A stretch of DNA of 7,547 nt from Verrucomicrobia subdivision 6 bacterium BACL9 MAG-120507-bin52 (GTDB lineage Bacteria; Verrucomicrobiota; Verrucomicrobiia; Methylacidiphilales; Verrucolacustridaceae). The stretch covers positions 1-7,547 of the forward strand of contig LIBO01000042.1 in the NCBI GenBank assembly GCA_001438005.1. The letters are read 5' to 3'. Position 1 is the first letter of the stretch. Each line of letters opens with the position of its first letter. A program made the position numbers and the translations under genes. The notes beneath the pieces are model-generated. The model saw only the letters and a list, made by a program, of their open reading frames with translations. It was not told the DNA's origin and ran no database searches. Below, one piece after another: positions 1 to 5,112 of the stretch.

Positions 1-525
1 GGGTTGGCGCCTGCGCGTGAGGGAAAGCTTTGGGGATTAATTGATCGAAATGGAGATTGGGTGGTGAGGCCCTACTTTTCCGATGTGCGCCCCTTGCGGG
101 AGGGGGTGGCGGCGGTTCAGTTAGGGGGGCAACCGAGTATCGTGGATAAAACCGACTATTTTGGTGGGGTGGTGGGGTTGGAGATGGCGCCACCGTTGGG
201 GGATCGGATGGCGCCGGCGGCGGTGGGTGGGAAATGGGGTTTGGTGGATGGGAGGGGAAATTTCTTGATCGAGCCTAAATTTGAGGAGTTGGGGGATTCC
301 AGTGAGGGTTTGATTCCTGCACGATCGGGTTCGGTCTGGGGGTATGTGGATGCCAAGGGGGATTGGGAAATTGAGCCTCAGTTTTTGCGGGCAAAGAATT
401 TTAAAGAAGGTTGGGCGGAGGTGAGCGCCGCCAACGGAAAAGACGGGTGGGTCAACCCGGAGGGAAAATTTGCGGCGCGTAAGCCTGCTCGCGTGGGAGA
501 TCTCGCCACCGCTGCCGGCCAATAG
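1..525 (+). CDS. WG-repeat protein, C-terminal part (partial at window start)
   Basis: The frame is open from base 1 and ends at TAG 523-525, so only about 174 C-terminal residues are visible and the true start lies upstream. WG beta-repeat units are clear: LWGLIDRNGDW near nt 28-60, KWGLVDGRGNF near nt 232-264, VWGYVDAKGDW near nt 334-366, and a weaker DGWVNPEGKF near nt 445-474. Each is followed by the typical (I/V)xPxF strand and an EG(L/W/V)A-like segment. A stretch of about 30 residues between the first two units (nt 124-225) lacks the WG signature and looks like a degenerate repeat or insertion. WG repeats form beta structures in secreted or surface proteins and in some cytoplasmic ones; substrate and role are not predictable. 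No membrane segment is visible in this part. It converges on the metallo-beta-lactamase gene. Repeat family is confident, function unknown. Confidence 0.85.
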   Translation, partial: GLAPAREGKLWGLIDRNGDWVVRPYFSDVRPLREGVAAVQLGGQPSIVDKTDYFGGVVGLEMAPPLGDRMAPAAVGGKWGLVDGRGNFLIEPKFEELGDSSEGLIPARSGSVWGYVDAKGDWEIEPQFLRAKNFKEGWAEVSAANGKDGWVNPEGKFAARKPARVGDLATAAGQ

Positions 526-539
526 TTTAAGGGTTGAGG

Positions 540-1406
540 CTAAAGAGCAATCGCTTGCCCTTGGCGGGCAAAGGCGACAGGAATTCCAGAGGAGTGAGCT
601 GTCTTTTGAAACCCTTTTTCGAGTTGGGCGAGAGTGGCATCGGAGTGGGTGGGGTCGAAGTGGGTGATGAGGAGGCGACGGGCACCAGCCGCGATGGCCT
701 CTTGTAGGCACAGTTCGGGCGTGCCGTGGCCCCAGCCGATTCGTTGGGCATGTTCAGCGGGGGTGTACTGCCCGTCGCAGATGAGGAGATCGGTTTCGTG
801 GGCGAGTTCGCGAATGGGGCTGGGGGCGGAGGGCGTGGGTTCATGATCGGAGGCAAAAACAAAGGAGCAGTTTTTCCCTCCAGGGGAACCCTGGACACGG
901 TAGGCCAGGCAACCCCCCGGGTGGGAAACGGCGGCGGCGTGGATTTCCAGAGAGTTGGAGCCATGGGAAAGTTGGAGCGGGTGGCCGGGTTGGATTTCGT
1001 GAAAAATAATTTTAGCGCGAAGCATGGGAAATCCGGCCGGAAAAAAGGGCTCACTTTGTTGAGCATGGAGGGAGCGTTCGATCAGATTGCCCGCGTGAGC
1101 ACCGGGAAGGCGGGGGGAGTAGATGGTGATCTCGGTTCCCGGTTGAAAGGCGGGTGTGAAAAAAGGGAAACCTTGCAAATGATCCCAGTGGGAGTGGGTA
1201 AAAAGAAAGGTAAACGAGCGGCGACCTTGGGCGGCCCATTCGAGGCCGGCTTGGCGGAGGCCAGAGCCGGCGTCGAAGATGAGAAGGTTTTCTTTCCCCC
1301 AATCCAAGCTGAGGCAAGTGGTGTCGCCCCCAAACTCTTGCGTGGGAATGGATGAAGTTGATGGGGTGGGGATGCTCCCACGGGTGCCCCAGAAGTGCAG
1401 TTTCAT
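540..1406 (-). CDS. MBL-fold metallohydrolase
   Basis: A 288-residue protein of the metallo-beta-lactamase fold, in the RNase Z/phosphodiesterase-like branch. It opens with FWGTRGSIPTP (5-15), then FGGDTTC (25-31) and FDAGSGL (44-50). The metal-binding motif is THSHWDH (70-76; H71, H73, D75, H76). Further likely ligands are H162 (VSHPGG), D187 (FASDHE) and H249 (ITHFDPTHSD); GWGHGT (224-229) is a family hallmark. All metal ligands appear present, so it should be an active, probably di-metal, cytoplasmic hydrolase. The substrate (cyclic nucleotide, phosphodiester or other) cannot be read from sequence. The ATG at 1406 is chosen because homology begins at its first residue and an AAGGAGG lies just upstream; longer in-frame starts would add an arginine-rich tail overlapping the previous gene. 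Its start shares one base with the stop of the RsbW-like gene (TGATG), making it the last cistron of the mla operon. Confidence 0.9.
   Translation of the reverse strand: MKLHFWGTRGSIPTPSTSSIPTQEFGGDTTCLSLDWGKENLLIFDAGSGLRQAGLEWAAQGRRSFTFLFTHSHWDHLQGFPFFTPAFQPGTEITIYSPRLPGAHAGNLIERSLHAQQSEPFFPAGFPMLRAKIIFHEIQPGHPLQLSHGSNSLEIHAAAVSHPGGCLAYRVQGSPGGKNCSFVFASDHEPTPSAPSPIRELAHETDLLICDGQYTPAEHAQRIGWGHGTPELCLQEAIAAGARRLLITHFDPTHSDATLAQLEKGFQKTAHSSGIPVAFARQGQAIAL
555..571. repeat. Inverted repeat at the 3' end of the MBL-fold gene
   Basis: TTGCCC (555-560) and GGGCAA (566-571) can form a 6-bp stem with a 5-base loop, inside the last codons of the hydrolase and close to the convergent WG-repeat gene. 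It has no T-run on either side, so a terminator role is weak. The 14 bases between the two stops (526-539) hold no hairpin. Confidence 0.25.
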
Positions 1407-1837
1407 CACCCTCCTTTTTGGACGGGAAGGGGACGTGCGAGAAGCAGTATATTTTTTCCGCCGACGCGTTTGCGCTCGATCCTGGCGAACCCCTTTTGCA
1501 TCAGGAGCATGCCCCATCCTCCTTGGCCGATCTCGCCGGGCTGGCGACGGGGGGCGTGTTCGGGGATGAAAGCTTTGCCGTGGTCGGAAATACGAAAGAT
1601 GAGCTCTTGGGGGGTCGTTTCCACATCGATCCGAACCGTACCTGGGCGGGCCGAGTAGGAGTGAAGATGAATATTGGCTAAGGCCTCATCAAATCCGGCC
1701 AGAATTTCGCTGATCGCGGTGGAGTCAAATCCGACGGTTTGGGCCCATCGTTCGGCCAAGGAGCGGAGGCCGTGCAGGCGAGGTGGAGCGAGTTCGATTT
1801 CCGTCGAGGTTTCGGGGCGGGAAATTTCCTCGGACAC
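1406..1837 (-). CDS. RsbW/SpoIIAB-like serine kinase or anti-sigma factor (HATPase_c)
   Basis: A small GHKL ATPase of about 143 residues. The N-terminal helix region (LAPPRLHGLRSLAERWAQTVG, about 16-36) is typical of RsbW/SpoIIAB proteins. The N-box is FDEALANIHLHSY (49-61), with the presumed catalytic Glu51 and Mg-binding Asn55 spaced as in SpoIIAB. The G1 box is SDHGKAF (84-90) and the G2 box GQGGWGMLLM (104-113). Known members phosphorylate a serine on a STAS-domain antagonist, and many bind sigma factors. No sigma-factor gene is visible here, but a STAS protein is encoded at the head of this same operon, so it may be the substrate (inference). The start is uncertain: GTG 1837, 8 nt after the mlaD stop, places the domain correctly but has no strong ribosome-binding site. 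An ATG at 1945 would give 179 residues, overlap mlaD by 100 nt, and add a proline/cysteine-rich tail unlike the family. Confidence 0.82.
   Translation of the reverse strand: MSEEISRPETSTEIELAPPRLHGLRSLAERWAQTVGFDSTAISEILAGFDEALANIHLHSYSARPGTVRIDVETTPQELIFRISDHGKAFIPEHAPRRQPGEIGQGGWGMLLMQKGFARIERKRVGGKNILLLARPLPVQKGG
1410..1416 (-). promoter_or_regulatory. Shine-Dalgarno site for the MBL-fold hydrolase
   Basis: The minus strand reads AAGGAGG followed by only three bases before the ATG at 1406. It lies inside the last codons of the upstream RsbW-like gene. It supports the 1406 start over the longer in-frame options, although the spacing is shorter than the usual 5-9 bases. Confidence 0.6.
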
Positions 1838-1845
1838 AAAGGGTA

Positions 1846-2550
1846 TTAATCGTTGGGCACGGGGGCAGGGACAACTTGGTCGGTTTTGAGGATACTCTCC
1901 TCCGAGGGGAGGCGTGGAACGGGCCCACCCCAAAGGAGGCGCCAAGGCTTGCGGGCAACCGTTCCCATGAAAGTTTTCGCGTAGGTCGCGACTACTTTAA
2001 AGTTTTCCAAAACATTTTTGATATCGAGGACGGCTTGGGTGACGGCCGTTTCATTTTTGGTGAGGAGGGTATTGACCCCATCGAGCAAGGATTTGCCGGA
2101 AGTGAGCACCTCATCCAGATTGGCCGAGTGTTTTGCGTAGATGACTGCGCCCGGCGGGAGTGGAGGGTTGACGATGGGGCCGGGTTCCAAGTTGAGGTAC
2201 TTTTCCGCCAAAACCGTATCGGAGATTACCGCGGCCACCGTGCCGGACCGAATGGTGGGCAAGGGATGACGGATTTCGGCCACGACACGAATTAAGCAGC
2301 CGGGGGATTCTTTCAGGCGCTCCTCATCGGTCAAAGGACGAATGGATCGGATGCGGCCGGCGATCGTTCCGGCGTAACGGACTTGGGCCTGACGATCGAG
2401 TCCGACCGCGCTGGGCAGGTCGATGGTTAAGACGGCTTTGGGGCGGTTCAGATCGGTTCCGGAGATGGCCAAGGAGAGTGCGCCGAGAAGAACCAAGCTG
2501 CAAAGAATGACGGCGGCAGCGATGAGGAAGTCGGAACGCACTTTTTTCAT
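1846..2550 (-). CDS. mlaD: MlaD-like MCE-domain protein of lipid ABC transporter
   Basis: A 234-residue single-pass protein. Residues 1-8 are basic (MKKVRSDF), followed by one hydrophobic helix (about 9-29) anchoring it in the inner membrane with the rest in the periplasm. The MCE/MlaD domain follows: LTIDLPSAVGLDRQAQVRYAG (41-61) with the typical AGTIAGRIRSI continuation, and SDTVLAEKYLNLEPG (about 110-124). The C-terminal part (about 144-185) is predicted helical and ends in a RKPWRLLWGG-type segment seen in many MCE proteins. In the Mla system MlaD forms a hexameric periplasmic ring on the MlaFE core, giving phospholipids a hydrophobic channel. It lies 17 nt downstream of mlaF and 8 nt upstream of the likely start of the RsbW-like gene. 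Length fits an MlaD-type, not a multi-MCE PqiB/YebT-type, protein. The MlaC and MlaA partners are not in the window. Confidence 0.9.
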   Translation of the reverse strand: MKKVRSDFLIAAAVILCSLVLLGALSLAISGTDLNRPKAVLTIDLPSAVGLDRQAQVRYAGTIAGRIRSIRPLTDEERLKESPGCLIRVVAEIRHPLPTIRSGTVAAVISDTVLAEKYLNLEPGPIVNPPLPPGAVIYAKHSANLDEVLTSGKSLLDGVNTLLTKNETAVTQAVLDIKNVLENFKVVATYAKTFMGTVARKPWRLLWGGPVPRLPSEESILKTDQVVPAPVPND

Positions 2551-2567
2551 AATGACAAGTTGACCAT

Positions 2568-3410
2568 TCAGCCCTCTTGTAGGAGGTGTTTCAAGTAATC
2601 ATCTTGGGAGAGGCGGAACGCGATGGGTCCGTCGGCCTCCCCGCGGACGAATTGCTGCAGGAAAGGATCGGGGTTGGCGCGGATTTCCTCGGGCGTGCCC
2701 TCGGCGATAATCTCCCCTTGGCGAGGTCCGTTGCCCAGCATGAGCATGTGGGTGGCGATGCGAAAGCAGCTGGTCATATCGTGGCTGACGACCACCGCGG
2801 TGACGCCGATCTTGCGCGTGCTATCGAGGGTCAGCTGATCGACCACCGCGGTCATGACGGGATCGAGGCCAGAGGTGGGTTCGTCGCTAAAGAGGAGTTC
2901 GGGATCGAGGGCGAGGGCGCGGGCGAGGCCGACTCGTTTGCGCATGCCTCCGCTGAGTTCGGAGGGTTTGAAGTTTTCGAAACCAGTCAAGCCGACCAGC
3001 TCCAGTTTCATTTTGACGATCATTTCGATGAGGGAGGGGTCGACTTGGCTATGCTCGAGAAGAGGCAGGGCGATATTTTCGCCCACGGTCATGGATTGGA
3101 AAAGGGCACCAAACTGGAAGTTCATTCCGAACCGAAGTCGGATACGGTCGAGCTCTTGAGGGGATGCTTGGGTGATGTCCTCCCCGAAAAGGTGAACGGA
3201 GCCAGAGGTGGGTTTTTGGGCGCCGATCAGAATTCGCAGGAGAGTGGTTTTTCCGCAACCGCTGCCACCCATGATGACAAAGGTTTCGCCTTTCCGGACT
3301 TTGAAATTGAGGCCGTTGAGGACGGCCCGTCCGTTGTAGCGTTGCACCAGATCCTTGACCTCGAGGATGACATCGGAGGCGGGCTGACTTTTTTTCGGGG
3401 CGGGGCTCAT
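2568..3410 (-). CDS. mlaF: MlaF-like ABC transporter ATP-binding protein
   Basis: A 280-residue ABC ATPase. Walker A is GGSGCGKTT (48-56), the Q-loop is around Gln99 (NFQFGALFQSMTV), the signature LSGGMRKRVGLARAL is 152-166, Walker B with catalytic Glu is LLFSDEPTSGLDP (172-184), and the switch histidine is in VVSHD (207-211). The NFQ.GALF..(M/L)TV and LSGGM(R/K)KRV patterns are characteristic of the MlaF/Ttg2A subfamily of MCE-associated ATPases. It should sit on the cytoplasmic face, powering lipid movement through MlaE and MlaD; in E. coli the STAS protein MlaB binds MlaF and stabilises or activates it. The ATG at 3410 overlaps the mlaE stop as ATGA and homology begins at residue 15. A longer in-frame extension upstream (to 3605) is just mlaE sequence in the wrong frame. 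All catalytic motifs are intact. Confidence 0.95.
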   Translation of the reverse strand: MSPAPKKSQPASDVILEVKDLVQRYNGRAVLNGLNFKVRKGETFVIMGGSGCGKTTLLRILIGAQKPTSGSVHLFGEDITQASPQELDRIRLRFGMNFQFGALFQSMTVGENIALPLLEHSQVDPSLIEMIVKMKLELVGLTGFENFKPSELSGGMRKRVGLARALALDPELLFSDEPTSGLDPVMTAVVDQLTLDSTRKIGVTAVVVSHDMTSCFRIATHMLMLGNGPRQGEIIAEGTPEEIRANPDPFLQQFVRGEADGPIAFRLSQDDYLKHLLQEG

Positions 3411-4185
3411 AGGGCAAAGAAGAAAAGGCCGGTGAGAATGGCATCCGCGATAATGATCCAGAGGATGGAGTAGACCACGGCCGAGGTGGTGGCGCGGCCG
3501 ACTCCCTCCGCCCCGCCTTCCACATTCAATCCCTGGTAGCAGGCGATGGTGATGAGAATGTGGGCAAAGACGGCTGTTTTGATGATGCCGGAGTAGAGGT
3601 CCCACAGTTCGGGTCGTTGCATGGATCGAATAATATAAAAGGAGCTGGGCATACCCAACTCGATTGTGCAGACCGCCCGCCGACGAGGCCGATGCATGTG
3701 CCCAGGATGGTCATACAGGGGAGCATGATCATGAGGGCAATAAAGCGGGGAACGACGAGGTAGCGGATCGGATCGATGGCCATGACGCGAAGGGCTTCGA
3801 TCTCCTCATTGACCTTCATCGTGCCGAGTTCGGCCGCCACGGCGGATCCGCTGCGACCCACAACAATGATAGCCACAAGAAGAGGGCCTAGTTCACGCAT
3901 GAGGCTGAGAGAGACAAGATCGGGAATAAAACTGTCCGCCCCCATTTTACCAAGTTCAGTCGAGCTTTGCATGGCGAGGATGAAACCCACGCTAAGAGAG
4001 ACGAGACTGGCCATGGGAATGGCTTGCACACCGATACGGATGATTTGGGCGAGGATCTGGGAGGGAATAAGGATTCCTGGTTTGGTGAATCCGTACAGAA
4101 TCCAGCCAAGAATGCGAAGATTGAGCAGGCCGTAGGTAAGACGGGAGCCCCCCGCGTTGAGCAGAGTTTCGAACGAGAATTTCAA
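3407..4185 (-). pseudogene. mlaE: MlaE-like lipid ABC transporter permease, frame broken by a missing base
   Basis: A five- to six-helix MlaE/Ttg2B-type permease encoded in two frames. The N-terminal part carries hydrophobic helices and the family motif ELGTMKVNEEIEALRVM, then ILGTCIGLVGG, after which the frame runs into unrelated, non-hydrophobic sequence ending at 3526. The C-terminal part resumes one frame over (about 3673 down to 3407) with VCTIELGMPSSFYI, DLYSGIIKTAVFAHILI, GAEGVGRATTSAVV and a final helix ILWIIIADAILTGLFFFAL. Adding one base near 3673-3690 restores a protein of about 259-268 residues, the normal family length. With flanking operon genes intact, a recent mutation or a base dropped in a GC-rich run during sequencing is likely. 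The start is uncertain: TTG 4185 overlaps the STAS stop as TTGA; TTG 4212 would overlap by 31 nt; neither has a clear ribosome-binding site. The end overlaps mlaF as ATGA. Confidence 0.85.
3673..3690 (-). other. Frameshift site inside mlaE
   Basis: The minus strand reads GGC CTC GTC GGC GGG CGG in the upstream frame. The downstream coding frame begins with the codon GTC at 3673-3671. A -1 step is required, meaning one base is missing relative to a continuous gene; for example CGG read as CGGG would join GLVGGR to VCTIELG. The tract is a GGCGGGCGG run with no classical X-XXY-YYZ slippery heptamer. A mutation or a dropped base in a G-run is therefore more likely than programmed frameshifting. 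Confidence 0.75.
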
Positions 4186-4529
4186 GCGGAACCCGAGGTC
4201 AGGGCCTGACAAGCAACGGCTTGGTCGGGGTAGATGGTAAACACCTCGCTCAGTCGCACGAGATCGAAGGAGCTACGAACGCGTGGGACAAGAGAGCAGA
4301 TGGCAAATTTTCCGGAGAAGGCTTTCGCGCTTTGATAATATTCGATCAGGGTGGCGAGGCCCGAGGAGTCGACATAGGCCACGGCGGCGAAGTCCAAAAG
4401 AAGTTGGGGTGTTTTATTTTTCGCTTTCTCGCGGAGAGCCGTGCGCAATTTGGGGGATTGATTGAGATCGATCTCACCCGAAAGCGTAAGGATCGTGATC
4501 GAACCCTCGGTTTTTTCCACCATCTCCAT
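4182..4529 (-). CDS. STAS-domain protein (MlaB / anti-sigma factor antagonist-like)
   Basis: A 115-residue single STAS domain. The first strands are ITILTLSGEIDL (11-22), the core strand is QLLLDFAAVAYVDSSGLATL (42-61), and the C-terminal helices run through FDLVRLSEVFTIY (88-100). The DSSG motif (54-57) matches the phosphorylation loop of SpoIIAA/RsbV, where a serine is modified by a SpoIIAB/RsbW kinase. As the first gene of an mlaEFD operon it occupies the role of MlaB, the cytoplasmic STAS subunit bound to MlaF; E. coli mlaB is instead last in its operon. Retention of a phosphorylatable serine motif, plus an RsbW-like kinase four genes downstream, hints at regulated transport (inference). 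ATG 4529 is taken as start; ATG 4523, two codons later, is an alternative, with GGAG immediately adjacent. The end overlaps mlaE. It could alternatively be a pure partner-switch antagonist. Confidence 0.88.
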   Translation of the reverse strand: MEMVEKTEGSITILTLSGEIDLNQSPKLRTALREKAKNKTPQLLLDFAAVAYVDSSGLATLIEYYQSAKAFSGKFAICSLVPRVRSSFDLVRLSEVFTIYPDQAVACQALTSGSA

Positions 4530-4537
4530 TGCGAGAA

Positions 4538-4565
4538 ATCATAAGCGAGTTGGGCTGAAACCCAA
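4538..4565 (-). promoter_or_regulatory. Candidate promoter of the STAS-mlaEFD operon
   Basis: On the minus strand a good -10-like TATGAT (4538-4543) lies 16 bases after a weak -35-like TTGGGT (4560-4565). Transcription would start near 4531, only a few bases before the ATG at 4529, so the message would be nearly leaderless. The -35 match is only three of six bases; this is a visual call. Confidence 0.3.
4550..4565. repeat. Short inverted repeat in the divergent intergenic region
   Basis: TTGGG (4550-4554) and CCCAA (4561-4565) form a perfect 5-bp inverted repeat around a 6-base centre. It lies between the divergently transcribed STAS-mla and cNMP-binding/AI-2E operons and overlaps the candidate -35 of the former. 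It could be an operator or chance. Confidence 0.3.
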
Positions 4566-4656
4566 GCGCAAAGGGAATCGTTTTAAGCTGGAGATTCGAA
4601 TGTTTCGGTGAGATGTTACGCGTGTGGATTTTCCCAGCCTTTTTCGTGCCCCACCG

Positions 4657-5112
4657 ATGGATCCTTTACTGAAGATTGTCTCAGGTGTGCCGATTTTTCG
4701 CGAATGCACTCGGGTGGAGTTGGAGGCTCTCAAGTTGCACCTGCATGAGCGACACTTTCTGGCGGGGGAGATTGTCTTTGATGAGGGAGAGGATGGGGAA
4801 GGCATGTATGTGGTGATTCGTGGCAAGCTTCGGGCGAATCGAAAAGGGCTTTTGAGTAAGAAAGTTTTAGGCGTGATTCAACCGGGGGAATCCTTTGGGG
4901 AAATGGCGTTGTTGGGTTCTGGACCACGAATGGCCACGGTGGTCGCAGAAGAGGACACCACCGTTTTGGCCATGTTTCGTCCAGAGCTGGTCGCCTTGGC
5001 TCAGGCGAGGCCGCGGCTCGGATATAAAATTGCGATGGGGGTTGCGTTTGTCCTGGAACTACGATTACGGCGTGTGGCGGAAGGGCACTCCCCCGAACCC
5101 TCCTCCACGTGA
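4657..5112 (+). CDS. Stand-alone cyclic nucleotide-binding domain protein
   Basis: About 151 residues comprising one cNMP-binding (CAP_ED) domain. The opening (LLKIVSGVPIFRECTRVELEAL) is the typical N-terminal helix. The beta-roll follows, with GEIVFDEGEDGEGMYVVIRGKL. The phosphate-binding cassette is FGEMALLGSGPRMATV, matching the canonical FGE(L/I)ALL...R.A(T/S)V with its cAMP-contacting Glu and Arg, so ligand binding looks possible. After the C-helix (ARPRLGYKIAMGVAFVLELRLRRV) the protein ends. There is no helix-turn-helix, so it is not a Crp/Fnr-type DNA-binding regulator; it more likely acts through protein contact. Its stop overlaps the AI-2E-family gene as GTGA, so the two are translationally coupled. 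ATG 4657 fits the domain start; GTG 4624, preceded by GGTGAG, would add 11 residues and cannot be excluded. Confidence 0.85.
   Translation: MDPLLKIVSGVPIFRECTRVELEALKLHLHERHFLAGEIVFDEGEDGEGMYVVIRGKLRANRKGLLSKKVLGVIQPGESFGEMALLGSGPRMATVVAEEDTTVLAMFRPELVALAQARPRLGYKIAMGVAFVLELRLRRVAEGHSPEPSST

Noticed and set aside
555..571. Hairpin as an intrinsic terminator between the convergent genes.
   Set aside because: It lies within the coding region and no T-run follows it on either strand.
726..1355. A 209-codon plus-strand open frame opposite the MBL hydrolase.
   Set aside because: Glycine-rich translation without domain features; the opposite strand encodes a full metallo-hydrolase.
1783..2295. 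A 170-codon plus-strand open frame opposite mlaD.
   Set aside because: No recognisable motifs, and the minus-strand frame encodes a convincing MCE protein with its membrane anchor.
2586..3473. A 295-codon open frame on the plus strand opposite mlaF and the end of mlaE.
   Set aside because: It is antisense to a complete ABC ATPase with all motifs; the translation is a low-complexity mix of Gly, Asp, Glu and Ala with no recognisable domain, as expected for a shadow frame in GC-rich DNA.
3410..3605. A 65-residue N-terminal extension of MlaF.
   Set aside because: It is the mlaE coding sequence read in another frame; mlaF homology begins just after ATG 3410, which has an ATGA junction.
3526..3672. 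The tail of the first mlaE frame as a natural alternative C-terminus.
   Set aside because: It is polar, proline- and serine-rich and unlike MlaE, while the adjacent frame contains the expected conserved helices.
4657..5112. A Crp/Fnr transcription factor.
   Set aside because: The protein ends after the C-helix; there is no room for and no sign of a helix-turn-helix domain.
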